Shown: positions 44,061 to 52,410, counted from the first letter of the stretch. The stretch: DNA of 64,000 nucleotides from Solimonas_A sp052035235 (GCA_052035235.1 JBPOHT010000052.1:1-64000); one strand, 5' to 3'. Numbers and translations: made by a program. Notes: generated by a model not told the origin, from the sequence alone.

Positions 44061-44240
44061 ATGAGCAAGAAACCGGGTTCCAACACTGGTAACAGCGGCG
44101 GGATTTTCCAGCAGGTCGGCCCGAAGGGAGGGAAGATCCCCAACTTCGCGACCGTCCCCGACAACAAGCCCCTGCCGCCGACCTCCAAGCCCGGGCATGG
44201 CTGGACGCCCGTGAAGACGACGCCGGACAGCAAGCGTTGA
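44061..44240 (+). CDS. YjzC-like small protein
   Basis: 59 residues (too short for many gene callers). It reads as M-S-K-K-P-G-S-N-T-G, then G-G-I-F-Q-Q-V-G-P-K-G-G, and near the end L-P-P-T-S-K-P-G-H-G-W. This pattern (G-x-Y/F...V-G-P-x-G-G...L-P-P-T-x-x-P-G) matches the YjzC family. AAGGAG precedes the ATG at normal spacing, and the next small gene starts 64 bases later. Function unknown in any host. Confidence 0.72.
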   Translation: MSKKPGSNTGNSGGIFQQVGPKGGKIPNFATVPDNKPLPPTSKPGHGWTPVKTTPDSKR

Positions 44241-44304
44241 AACCATCCCCGGCGGGGGAAATGGACTTCCCCTCGCCGGGCATCAAAACCCTTAGGAGAT
44301 TCCC

Positions 44305-44586
44305 GTGGCAAACAACCTGTTCATTTCGTACGACCTGTACAAGCCGGGTCAGAACTACGAGGCGGTGATCGCTGAGATCAAGTCCCTCGGCAACTGGGCC
44401 GCTGTTCATAAGTCGCTCTGGTATGTGAACTCGCATCTCTCGCCGTCGCAGGCGCTGGACCGCGTCTGGGCCAAAATGGACGCGAACGACAAGCTGATCG
44501 TGGTCGATGCAACCAACAACAGCGCAGCGTGGCACAACCTCTCGGACGAGGCGTCCGCCTACATCAAGGATCAGTGGCTGAAGTAG
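44305..44586 (+). CDS. Cas2/SinR-like ferredoxin-fold protein
   Basis: 93 residues: N-L-F-I-S-Y-D-L, a helix, then W-A-A-V-H-K-S-L-W-Y-V, a second helix, and K-L-I-V-V-D-A-T-N-N-S-A-A-W. The beta-alpha-beta-beta-alpha-beta order and the first-strand Asp (Y-D-L) recall Cas2 and VapD. However, there is no CRISPR array or cas1 in the window, so it is not a CRISPR adaptation gene. Such orphan 'SinR-family' proteins are widespread and uncharacterised. GTG start with AGGAG. Confidence 0.72.
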   Translation: MANNLFISYDLYKPGQNYEAVIAEIKSLGNWAAVHKSLWYVNSHLSPSQALDRVWAKMDANDKLIVVDATNNSAAWHNLSDEASAYIKDQWLK

Positions 44587-44656
44587 CGCTTCGTCCAATC
44601 AAACTCGATGCCTGCATATAGTTGGCGATATTTTTAGCAGAAGGCTGGCTGTCACC

Positions 44657-45121
44657 ATGGAACACAACTTCGAACGCCTGAAGCAGCACATCCTCCCGCT
44701 TTCAAACGCGGGGGATTGGGCTGCCGCAAAAAAGGAATGGAAGTTGGTAGGCGTCGAGGTCAGCGACGAATTTGATAACTGTCCTTGTGGCCAGGAAATA
44801 AAAGAGCACTGCTATATAAAAAATAGCCTGAACGGGAATACAACATATGTGGGTAACGTCTGCATCAACCGGTTCATCGGAATCGACACAGGCAATCTGT
44901 TTGATGGGCTAAAAAGAATAGCCAAAGATGCTGCCGCTAATGCAAACGAAGACCTCATCATTCATTCCTATAGATTCGGCTACATCTATGAAAGCGAATA
45001 TAAGTTCCTGATGGAAACGCGGAGGAAGCGAAAGCTCTCCGAGAAGCAACTCGCTTGGAAAGAAAAGATAAACCGCCGAATCACAAATAGAACCGTAGTG
45101 CAGAGGCGAGGTAAAGCATAG
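44657..45121 (+). CDS. Hypothetical protein with Cys-rich N-terminal half
   Basis: 154 residues. Four cysteines in C-P-C-G ... C ... C (about 42-75) could bind one zinc. The C-terminal half is basic and helical (K-E-K-I-N-R-R-I-T-N-R). GC content is visibly lower than in the neighbours, suggesting recent transfer. It ends 45 bases before the IS110-type element. Function not recognised. Confidence 0.6.
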   Translation: MEHNFERLKQHILPLSNAGDWAAAKKEWKLVGVEVSDEFDNCPCGQEIKEHCYIKNSLNGNTTYVGNVCINRFIGIDTGNLFDGLKRIAKDAAANANEDLIIHSYRFGYIYESEYKFLMETRRKRKLSEKQLAWKEKINRRITNRTVVQRRGKA

Positions 45122-45245
45122 TCGCCCGTCATGAGGGTCGGTTTTCTACTGCCCTAAGCAATGGAATGGACGCCCCCACCTTAACGGCATCGGTGTGCCA
45201 GAGTGGAAGTGCGATCTACCCACTCACAAAATGAGGGCGTCCACC

Positions 45246-46271
45246 ATGAAGATTACGACAGTCGGGATTGATCTGGCCAAAAGCGTTTTCCAAGTGCACG
45301 GCGTTGGCGAGAACGGCAAGGCTGTGCTGAAGAAGCAACTCAAGCGGGCGCAGTTCTCGGTGTTCTTCGCGAACCTGGAACCATGTCTGATCGGCATGGA
45401 AGCCTGTGGCAGCGCGCACCACTGGGCGAGGAAGCTCCAGGCGATGGGTCACACCGTGAAGCTGATCGCGCCGCAGTACGTGAAGCCGTACGTGAAAACC
45501 AACAAGAACGACGCGGCTGATGCAGAAGCGATCTGCGAGGCTGTCGGGCGACCCAACATGAGGTTCGTGCCGATCAAGACTCTGGATCAGCAGGCCGTGC
45601 TGTCGGAACATCGAGTCCGCCAGAGTTTTGTGCAAGCCCGCACCGCTCAGGCCAATCAGATTCGCGGACTGTTGTCGGAGTTTGGCCTGGTAATGCCTAA
45701 AGGCATCTGGAACCTGCCCAAGCAGGTTCCCGCTCTTCTGGATGATCCAGAGCATGGATTGCCCGGCGCATTTCGTGAGCTGATCGATGGCCTTCTGCGG
45801 CACTTCCACGAGCTGGATCGGCAGGTCACAGAGCTCGAGGCAAAGATCAAGGCCTGGCATCGGGAGAATGAAGCCAGCCGCAAGCTGGAAAAAATCCCCG
45901 GCATCGGACCGCTCGGCGCCAGTGCCCTGGTCGCCTCAATCGGCGATGCAAGGACCTTCAAGAATGGCCGGCAGCTGGCAGCCTGGCTGGGCCTGGTTCC
46001 TCGACAACATTCCACTGGCGGAAAGTCGAATCTCCTGGGGATCAGCAAGCGAGGAGATGTCTATCTGCGCACGATGCTGATCCACGGCGCCCGTTCCGCC
46101 ATTCTGGCCGCGCAGCGGCGTTCCGAGAACGACAGCTGGCTGGCTAAGCTCGTACAACGGCGCAACCCCAATGTTGCCGCTGCCGCGCTGGCTAACAAGA
46201 ACGCTCGCGTGATCTGGGCCTTGCTGGCCCATGATCGTGAGTACCAGCCGGGCTATGCCGTAGTGGCATAG
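45246..46271 (+). CDS. IS110-family transposase (DEDD-type recombinase)
   Basis: 341 residues. DEDD catalytic N-terminal domain: G-I-D-L-A-K (first Asp), E-A-C-G-S-A-H (Glu), then K-N-D-A-A-D-A (Asp pair), and the C-terminal transposase_20 region with I-P-G-I-G-P and the conserved Ser region (R-Q-H-S-T-G-G-K). Recombination in this family is RNA-guided. Intact and in one frame. Confidence 0.93.
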   Translation: MKITTVGIDLAKSVFQVHGVGENGKAVLKKQLKRAQFSVFFANLEPCLIGMEACGSAHHWARKLQAMGHTVKLIAPQYVKPYVKTNKNDAADAEAICEAVGRPNMRFVPIKTLDQQAVLSEHRVRQSFVQARTAQANQIRGLLSEFGLVMPKGIWNLPKQVPALLDDPEHGLPGAFRELIDGLLRHFHELDRQVTELEAKIKAWHRENEASRKLEKIPGIGPLGASALVASIGDARTFKNGRQLAAWLGLVPRQHSTGGKSNLLGISKRGDVYLRTMLIHGARSAILAAQRRSENDSWLAKLVQRRNPNVAAAALANKNARVIWALLAHDREYQPGYAVVA

Positions 46272-46531
46272 CCCACAGGCAATCCACTTCACCGTTGATG
46301 ACGAGGTAAGCGATTCTCTGATTGCACAGGCAATCACGCAGTGATGGCAAGACAGGTAAGACCGTGGTCGGCAAAGCCCACAATGACCGCTGCACTTTAA
46401 AGTGCGACAAAGCGATTGAGGTGTCGACCAGCGCATTCCATCAGGGACAGCGGCGAAGCCGCATCCAAAGTCCGAATGTACGGCTGCAATCTACGCCTTC
46501 AAACCATCACCCAGTGATTACCTTGCAAACC
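46272..46531 (+). ncRNA. Candidate seekRNA/bridge RNA region of the IS110-family element
   Basis: These 260 non-coding bases between the transposase stop and the right inverted repeat correspond to the region that encodes the guide RNA in IS1111-group elements. A perfect 14-base dyad GCACTTTAAAGTGC (46392-46405) is a candidate stem. No coding frame is supported. Boundaries of the RNA are not visible. Confidence 0.5.
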
Positions 46532-46654
46532 GGGGGCGTCCATGTACGGTCATTCGATGCGAAACTCCGTCCCGGCTTGGTTCACGCAAGCTCCAGAACC
46601 GTCTTTCCCATATCCGATCCTGGGCCATACGCGCCATTGCGTGACACAAGGTGC

Positions 46655-48445
46655 CTACTGAGCGGGTTCGGTGTTCGACGCTTCCGCCTGCTTTGCAATT
46701 AGGGGCAACATCACCAGTCTCAGGATTAGCCACCAGCAATATGCAACTGGCATGGACATAAGATTTTCGTAGCTCAAGAGTCCATGTGCCACCCGATTTC
46801 TCAGATTGGTCCCTTGCTGACTGATCAAGAGACCTTCGAGGTCGAAATGGATGTTCTCGCCGAAGAAATCCTTGATCTCAGTCATCCGTAACGTCTGAGT
46901 GAGCCCCCGCTCCTCCTGAGTTCCATCACTCTCCAGCGTCGAAGCAAGCATGCCGAGTTGCCCCAGGATCATTCGAACTGATTCTTCAAATTGAGGTATT
47001 AGAAGGTGAGCAGCCACGAGCCAATCGCCTATCAAACCAGCGTGGAGTCCTCGCGCATAGATTTCGGCTCTACCCCGCGGAATCAGCGGACTGTGTGCAC
47101 AGATCTCTGTGAGGTCAGCGAGCGTCGGTGTGTGTTCCTTGACGATCGCAATTCTGGCGGGTTCGATGATTGCCTGGACCCGGAACGTCTGTGTATGCGC
47201 CGCCGCCTCAAACATCATCGGCCTAAGCGTCTCGTCAGTCATATTCTCCCGGTCAACGGCAGGCCGCTGTGCAACCACCCGACCGTCCCCATTGACGACA
47301 ACTGAATCAATGAAGTTCTGAATCCCGCCGGAATCGACTCGCTCCATGGCTTCCTGTCGCAATTCCGAAACTACGGGCGAGACATTGATCGAGATCAGTT
47401 GCAAGATGGCATCGTAGAAGGGCTTACCAGATACCGCCTCCGTGGCCTTCCGGACGGTTTCGGAGATATCGATCCCGTCAAATTCGATCAACTTCATATC
47501 GTCGACACTGTTCTTCTGAGCCTCCAGAAGCCGGATATGAATCTCATCCGCGATCTTCCGCTCTCGAATTTTTCGATAGGCAGTCACGGCGTTTCCGAAG
47601 AAGTGTGCCGCTTCCGAATGGCCCGGCTTCTCTCGTGCCAAGTGGTACTCCGCCTCGGCCACAAAGGTTGCGGCGCCTGCCCCTAGCGCGCCCTTCTCTC
47701 CCGCGACATCCCCACTCTGCCGAAACCAAGCCGCAGTTCTTTCGTGATATACCCTAGCTCGCCGAAAATCCTGCGCCTCTTCCGCGCGAGCGGCCAGCTT
47801 CTTGCTCAGGGCGGCATATTTCTCGGAATCCCCCCTCTTGAACTCGCACAGCAGGTCCATTAGCCGTTCCGAAAGGTAGAGCGGATCTTCGCCGGTGCAC
47901 CGCTCAATTGTTGCCTCAATCTGTGCGATCGCTTGGTCAAACAACTCTTGCGATCGAACATTTTTAGCCAACCTCAAGGCTCGTTCCAAACGAGTCACAC
48001 AGCCCGTCCAGTGTTCGGGATGTTCAAGGGCGACAGCGGCAGCCATGTAGAGCGCAACGGCCTGGTGCGCGCGCTGCTGGCCTTTCCGGCGCAACCAAAG
48101 AATGTCGGCCATCCGGGCGGAAAGATCCGGTTCGTCGATCTCCGGAAGCGCAGCCTCGATTGCGGACAGGTATTTGTCGAAGTCCCCCGCATTCTCCCCC
48201 TTGTAGTCCCTGGGTGATCCTCCGAGTCTGTAGAACGGCGCGCTCGCATTGTTGCGCCTTAGCGGCATCATGCATGCCTGCCCCAGAATTTCCAGTGCTG
48301 CAGCTTGGCGATCCCTGCCACTCATCTGCGCAATACGTGAAGCCTTAATCAACTCGAAAGAAAAGCTCTCGCACCATCGTGGAGAGCAATCCGCTATTGC
48401 ATCTCGCCACCCGCTGTTTATGAAGTCGTGTGCATACAATTCCAT
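46655..48445 (-). CDS. DUF4209 domain protein with HEPN-like motif
   Basis: 596 residues, helical throughout with no signal peptide. The C-terminal region holds L-R549-N550-R-V-A-H554-G, the R-N-x3-H arrangement of HEPN ribonuclease-like domains and of DUF4209. The first ~330 residues are TPR-like helical repeats. Such proteins occur in defence islands as orphan genes and may be RNases or toxins, but the family has no demonstrated activity. It starts 244 bases before a PIN-containing operon on the same strand. Confidence 0.7.
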   Translation of the reverse strand: MELYAHDFINSGWRDAIADCSPRWCESFSFELIKASRIAQMSGRDRQAAALEILGQACMMPLRRNNASAPFYRLGGSPRDYKGENAGDFDKYLSAIEAALPEIDEPDLSARMADILWLRRKGQQRAHQAVALYMAAAVALEHPEHWTGCVTRLERALRLAKNVRSQELFDQAIAQIEATIERCTGEDPLYLSERLMDLLCEFKRGDSEKYAALSKKLAARAEEAQDFRRARVYHERTAAWFRQSGDVAGEKGALGAGAATFVAEAEYHLAREKPGHSEAAHFFGNAVTAYRKIRERKIADEIHIRLLEAQKNSVDDMKLIEFDGIDISETVRKATEAVSGKPFYDAILQLISINVSPVVSELRQEAMERVDSGGIQNFIDSVVVNGDGRVVAQRPAVDRENMTDETLRPMMFEAAAHTQTFRVQAIIEPARIAIVKEHTPTLADLTEICAHSPLIPRGRAEIYARGLHAGLIGDWLVAAHLLIPQFEESVRMILGQLGMLASTLESDGTQEERGLTQTLRMTEIKDFFGENIHFDLEGLLISQQGTNLRNRVAHGLLSYENLMSMPVAYCWWLILRLVMLPLIAKQAEASNTEPAQ

Positions 48446-48453
48446 GTGAGATC

Positions 48454-48689
48454 TTATTTTCGAAACAGCGGTAGATATTCGGCGCGCCGCTCGTTGACCT
48501 CGACAACACAGACGACGACTTTAGAGCGCTTCGTCATCTGGGCCAACAGCATCACCGCGAACATTCGAGCGTCATTAGCTTCTGGGGTGCTTGGTAGAGG
48601 AGCTCTGGGTTAGTACCGCTGCGCACGGTGATCATATCGCCGTCGTCGATGCTGACGACAAGGCACCTCACGATTGAGGTCAGGACCAC
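48454..48689 (-). pseudogene. Possible frameshifted small gene after the PIN-domain gene
   Basis: A GTG overlapping the stop of the PIN-like gene opens a frame of 45 residues that stops at 48552-48554. A second frame overlaps it and continues as A-N-D-A-R-M-F-A-V-M-L-L-A-Q ... Y-L-P-L-F-R-K to 48454. Together they would make a protein of ~78 residues. One indel near 48570 would join them. Evidence is modest; it could also be a short real gene or an intergenic remnant. Confidence 0.35.
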
Positions 48690-49312
48690 TATTCCGCCTC
48701 CATGGCACGCAGGAAGCTTGGATCAGAAAGGGCATTGATCTCCGCTATGTACGAACCCAGCCCCATCTCGATGTTTGCGGCGGAAGCGTCGCAGGCAGAA
48801 CCCAAACAGATGCTAATCGCTTTGTCGATCTCCCGGTGCGGGCAGACATTGGCAAGCAGCCACAGACGGCCGGGATTCTTCAGGCACCGCATAAGCACCT
48901 GCTCGACGAGGAGGATGCGCCCCGCGAAGCGTCCTGAAAGCGGCGTCTGCGCGAGGCGGCGAAGCGCCCGCTTGTCGCCGGTCAGCAGGAAAGCATCCTC
49001 AGCCTGTGCCGTCAGGGCCAGCAGGATCGCCTCGCCGGAATCGATGTCCGGATAGCCGGCCAGAGCGGCCAGCAGATCAGGGGCAGGCTCGGGGGCTTCC
49101 GGCATCTGCACTAAAGCGTTCTTCGCCGTTGCTGCCGCCTCCGCGCTGCGGAAGAGCTTTCCATCCAGCCGTTCGATGGCACGATGTGCACGGTGCTTCA
49201 GGGACGAGACGCTCGACATTGACGACCAGGGCAACCCGGTAATCTCAGGCAGCAGCGGCAAGACATTCCAATGCGCCAGCTTCGACACCGCATCGACGTC
49301 GATGTAGAGCAT
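48689..49312 (-). CDS. PIN-like domain protein
   Basis: 207 residues. It starts M-L-Y-I-D-V-D-A (first Asp of PIN) and later has D-I-D-S-G-E-A-I-L-L-A-L and F-L-L-T-G-D-K-R-A-L, matching the E and D positions of PIN ribonucleases. The C-terminal 60 residues are extra. It follows an ImmA-like gene by 14 bases, so it may be the effector controlled with it. ATG start, no clear ribosome binding site. Confidence 0.7.
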   Translation of the reverse strand: MLYIDVDAVSKLAHWNVLPLLPEITGLPWSSMSSVSSLKHRAHRAIERLDGKLFRSAEAAATAKNALVQMPEAPEPAPDLLAALAGYPDIDSGEAILLALTAQAEDAFLLTGDKRALRRLAQTPLSGRFAGRILLVEQVLMRCLKNPGRLWLLANVCPHREIDKAISICLGSACDASAANIEMGLGSYIAEINALSDPSFLRAMEAE

Positions 49313-49326
49313 GCGCCGGCGCCGTG

Positions 49327-50337
49327 CTACCCGATGCCGGTGACCTGGCGGATGAAATCGCCCATGTCGTCGGCAACTAGGTCGAAGTTCAGGTGCCGAC
49401 GCAAGGCGCTGTGCATGACCACCTCTGCGTCGGCATCCTCGCGCAGATAGTTCAGCGCCATCACGGCCTCAGTCCAGCGCTTGGTCCTGAACGCGAAGCG
49501 GAGAATTAGGTGCCCGGGCTCCACGGCGTAGGAGCCGGCATTCTCCTTGGCGGCGACGGCAAGATCGATCGGCGACGCATGCGATGGCCACCGGCTCACC
49601 AAGGCCTCAACGTTGGCGCCTCCCATCACATCAAGCGCAAATTCGTCGGCCTCACGCTCCTGTTGGTCTCCGCTGGACTCAACCTCGTAGGTGGCCTGCT
49701 CCTGCAGGGAGACGTCAATAATCGCGCCGCCCTTGAGCAGGTGCCCGCGCGCAAGATGGCCGATCTCATGAGCCACGATGAATGCCAGCCAAGCCCGAGA
49801 AGACTTCTTGCGGGAGACGATGATCGCCTTGCGGTCACCCACTTGCAGCGCCGCACCATCCATCTTGCGCACCCCTACCGGCAGGTTCGGCATGGGGATC
49901 ACCGGCACTCCCAGCTCCCAGCAGGCATCGATCAGCGAGGCTAGGCCAACGACTCCGCCGTGCTTGCGGGCCAAGGCAGCGAAAGCCTCGGCCTTTGCAG
50001 GAATTGGGCGCTGGGGTTCGGGCATGGCCGAAATCACCGCGCCGGCTAGTGCCGTGGCGATCGCCGTTGAGGCCTGCAGCTGGGTCGGATCGTCACCGGC
50101 GTGATGCTTATATGCGATAGGGCGTTGCGCGTCGCGTCGTGCCAACTCCCCGCGCGACAGTGCCGCCACATCCAAACTCAGCCGGCGACTCAGCAACAGG
50201 CGCAACTCGGCCAAGCCGCTGGGGGAGGACTCCATTTCCGGACCCCACCACTCGGGCAGCAGCTTCCTGGCCTGCGCACGTGTCAGACCCAGGGGTTTCA
50301 GCAGGTCATAGATCGTCTTGGACGTCGGCGCAGCCAA
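49327..50337 (-). CDS. ImmA/IrrE-type metallopeptidase with N-terminal extension
   Basis: 336 residues. The zinc motif V-A-H-E-I-G-H-L-A and the downstream E-R-E-A-D-E-F-A place it in the ImmA/IrrE family. The N-terminal ~110 residues are extra and helical. The start is a TTG preceded by AAGGAAG, 7 bases after the XRE stop; no ATG fits better. It would be expected to sense a signal and cleave the upstream XRE protein. Confidence 0.82.
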   Translation of the reverse strand: MAAPTSKTIYDLLKPLGLTRAQARKLLPEWWGPEMESSPSGLAELRLLLSRRLSLDVAALSRGELARRDAQRPIAYKHHAGDDPTQLQASTAIATALAGAVISAMPEPQRPIPAKAEAFAALARKHGGVVGLASLIDACWELGVPVIPMPNLPVGVRKMDGAALQVGDRKAIIVSRKKSSRAWLAFIVAHEIGHLARGHLLKGGAIIDVSLQEQATYEVESSGDQQEREADEFALDVMGGANVEALVSRWPSHASPIDLAVAAKENAGSYAVEPGHLILRFAFRTKRWTEAVMALNYLREDADAEVVMHSALRRHLNFDLVADDMGDFIRQVTGIG

Positions 50338-50344
50338 TGCTTCC

Positions 50345-50764
50345 TTATCTCCGATTACCGTCAGGCGAGTTCGCTCCTACCGCCGAATCCAGCATGGGCA
50401 CCAACGCGGCGGCCATCGCGGCCAGCAGGCCAGCTGACTTCGCGCTCAGACCCCAGTGCGCCCGGATTGCTTCCTCGATCGGGGCCAAAGGCGCTGACCG
50501 GGAAGGCGCCGGCATTCTACCCGTCGCGAGATCCTCATGCCGTTTATGCCAATTATCCAAATAGCCCAACACTCGGCGCGCCGTCACTGTCAGCGTCTTG
50601 CGCTGCCCGAGCATGAACCTAGAGAGCGCCGGCTGACTCACCTTAGCATCTCTAGATAGCTGATTTAAATTTATATTATTTGACCCTACGAAGGCTGAGA
50701 TCCGCTCAATGCCGGATCGGACGCTCTCGGGTGGAGGCCTTGCTTTTCTTGGCATAACTGGCAT
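50345..50764 (-). CDS. XRE-like repressor of the PIN operon
   Basis: 139 residues. HTH: S-N-N-I-N-L-N-Q-L-S-R-D-A-K-V-S-Q-P-A-L-S-R-F-M-L-G-Q-R. A second ATG at 50755 is an equally good start, as neither has a clear ribosome binding site. A perfect dyad (50759-50779) overlaps these starts and lies against the divergent nuclease gene, so this protein probably controls both directions. Confidence 0.82.
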   Translation of the reverse strand: MPVMPRKARPPPESVRSGIERISAFVGSNNINLNQLSRDAKVSQPALSRFMLGQRKTLTVTARRVLGYLDNWHKRHEDLATGRMPAPSRSAPLAPIEEAIRAHWGLSAKSAGLLAAMAAALVPMLDSAVGANSPDGNRR

Positions 50765-50779
50765 ATTACCAATATGCCA
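50759..50779. promoter_or_regulatory. Perfect palindromic operator between XRE and sce7726 genes
   Basis: TGGCATATT-ACC-AATATGCCA, 9-bp arms without mismatch, overlapping the start codons of both divergent genes; a half-site TGGCATA recurs at 50751-50757. A repressor bound here would block both transcripts. Confidence 0.75.
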
Positions 50780-51385
50780 AAATGCGCGCCAGTCATGACG
50801 CCCAACCTTGCCACCGAAGTCGAGATCCGGGCATCGCTCCTGCGCGACCTCGCAGTCCGCGGCCTTGCCGACGGACATCCCCGCGAGGAGTTTCCGCTGG
50901 AGCGCGGCAGCGCCCGGATCGACGTTGCGCTGATCGGCGCCACGCTTACGGGCTACGAGATCAAGAGCGACTTCGACACCTTCGCGCGCTTCTCCAACCA
51001 GATTCATGCCTACAACCGGGTGTTCGACTCCATCCACTTGGTCTGCGGAACCAGACACAGCGCGCACGCGCTAGCCGTGTTGCCGTCCTGGTGGGGAATC
51101 ATCGAGGCCAGGAAGAACGCTGATGGCACCGTAGACCTGATAGCCCTGCGCCCGGCGCTCGCCAATCCGCGGCAGGAGGCCTTCAGCCTAGCCTCGCTGC
51201 TCTGGAAGGACGAAGCACTCGCCGTCCTCGCCTCCGAGAACCAGTCTGCACCCAAGAAGGCGTCCTCCCACTTCCTGTGGGAGCAGATCGCAAACTCGCT
51301 ACCGCTGGCCTGCATCAAGCAGGCGGTGGTCGGATCCCTGGCTCGCCGGCCGCTTCAGAGCCCCGAGGCTGTCAGCGCGATGTGA
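50774..51385 (+). CDS. sce7726-family protein, PD-(D/E)XK-like nuclease
   Basis: 203 residues. The core reads E-F-P-L-E-R-G-S-A-R-I-D-V-A-L-I-G, then G-Y-E-I-K-S-D-F-D: the D-x(11)-E-x-K pattern of PD-(D/E)XK nucleases. It matches the sce7726 family, often found in defence islands. An alternative ATG at 50795 is possible because 50774 lies within the operator. Its 3' end overlaps the convergent beta-protein gene by 31 bases. Confidence 0.78.
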   Translation: MPKCAPVMTPNLATEVEIRASLLRDLAVRGLADGHPREEFPLERGSARIDVALIGATLTGYEIKSDFDTFARFSNQIHAYNRVFDSIHLVCGTRHSAHALAVLPSWWGIIEARKNADGTVDLIALRPALANPRQEAFSLASLLWKDEALAVLASENQSAPKKASSHFLWEQIANSLPLACIKQAVVGSLARRPLQSPEAVSAM

Positions 51386-52410
51386 TGGTTGGTGGCGTCT
51401 CGACGCCACGTCCACGGCGTGCCGTTTCTTGGTGCCTTGGGGCCGTTGTCTTTGGCCTTCTTGTCGTACTGGGTATCGCCATAGCTGAACCCCGCACCCG
51501 AGTAGACGGTTGTGTCCATCGACAGCAGCTTGCATAGGCCCTTCAGCGTTCCGGCCTTGCCCTTCTTGAAGCCGCCACCCTTGTATAGCCGCCAGAACGT
51601 CTGGGCGGCGTATCGGATGGTGATCGATGGATTGACCTGGGTAGGATCGACCTCAGCCAATCGCGAAGGATTGGTCACCGCATAGTCCGAATACCGCAGA
51701 GAAGCGAACTGCGGGTCCTTGCGCAGATTCGTCCAGATCTCCCATTCCACTCGCGGGATATCGGGGGAGCCCTGCTTGATGCCCATCAGGTTCACCGGGA
51801 ATGAGCCGCCCGCCACGGTGACGCTGGCGCACTTCTCCTCCTGCGCCGCGACGAGGTAGGGCTTTACCTGGGTTTCGCAGGCCGCCGCAGCTTGGTTCAC
51901 AATCGAAAATTGATCGACCACTAGGTGGATGGCTGATGCCTTGAAGCCCGCCTTCTTGACTGCGGCAACCATCGGTTTGACCTGGGCCGGCTGGATCGTG
52001 TCGATACGCAGGCGCAAGATCACCTCGGGAAGTTGCTGCAAGAGTTCCAGGGTCCTGGTGCCGGCGTACGTCGGCAACGTCTCGGCGAGGGCTCCGTGAA
52101 TGACCGGAATAATCCGGCGATCGGGATACGCCCGCTGCAGCGCGACGCAGTAGCTCACGAGCAGGTCAATCTGCTTGGGATAAGTCTCGGACACATACAT
52201 CGTATCGATTCCGATGGCGCCGCCGATGGGGATCGCCTGTTTCAGTTCAGCGATCAACTCGGCGCGCCAATCGATGAGACTGACCTCCGCGGCCTGAACC
52301 TCCGCCAAGGGGACAACACCGTTCCACTGCGCCTCGGTGAGGTATCGCAGCGCATCGCGCTCCCCACGCTTCCATTTTAGGATCGGCATGTACTTCCAGC
52401 TCGTGCTCAT
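51355..52410 (-). CDS. Beta family protein (T4 beta-protein homologue, PF14350-like)
   Basis: 351 residues. The N terminus K-Y-M-P-I-L-K-W-K-R-G-E-R-D-A-L-R-Y-L is the family hallmark, followed by I-G-I-D-T, I-P-V-I-H and L-R-I-D strands of a TIM-like fold. The C-terminal ~100 residues form a distinct domain (T-F-W-R-L-Y-K-G-G-G-F-K-K-G). The biochemical role is unknown. GGGGAG precedes the ATG at 52410. It converges on and overlaps the sce7726 gene. Confidence 0.8.
   Translation of the reverse strand: MSTSWKYMPILKWKRGERDALRYLTEAQWNGVVPLAEVQAAEVSLIDWRAELIAELKQAIPIGGAIGIDTMYVSETYPKQIDLLVSYCVALQRAYPDRRIIPVIHGALAETLPTYAGTRTLELLQQLPEVILRLRIDTIQPAQVKPMVAAVKKAGFKASAIHLVVDQFSIVNQAAAACETQVKPYLVAAQEEKCASVTVAGGSFPVNLMGIKQGSPDIPRVEWEIWTNLRKDPQFASLRYSDYAVTNPSRLAEVDPTQVNPSITIRYAAQTFWRLYKGGGFKKGKAGTLKGLCKLLSMDTTVYSGAGFSYGDTQYDKKAKDNGPKAPRNGTPWTWRRDATNHHIALTASGL

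Larger units (their letters stand above)
45166..46543 (+). mobile_element. IS110-family element, IS1111-like
   Basis: A 341-residue IS110-type transposase is bounded by the 12-bp perfect inverted repeat ATGGACGCCCCC (45166-45177) and GGGGGCGTCCAT (46532-46543). Subterminal inverted repeats and a long non-coding stretch downstream of the transposase are features of the IS1111 group. The true ends may lie a few bases outside the repeats. No target duplication is expected for this family. Confidence 0.8.

Noticed and set aside
44305..44586. CRISPR adaptation gene cas2
   Set aside because: No cas1, no other cas gene and no repeat-spacer array in the window; orphan Cas2-like folds are common outside CRISPR.
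45160..46550. Target-site duplication around the IS element
   Set aside because: No matching direct repeat was found at the inverted-repeat ends, and IS110-family insertion does not normally create one.
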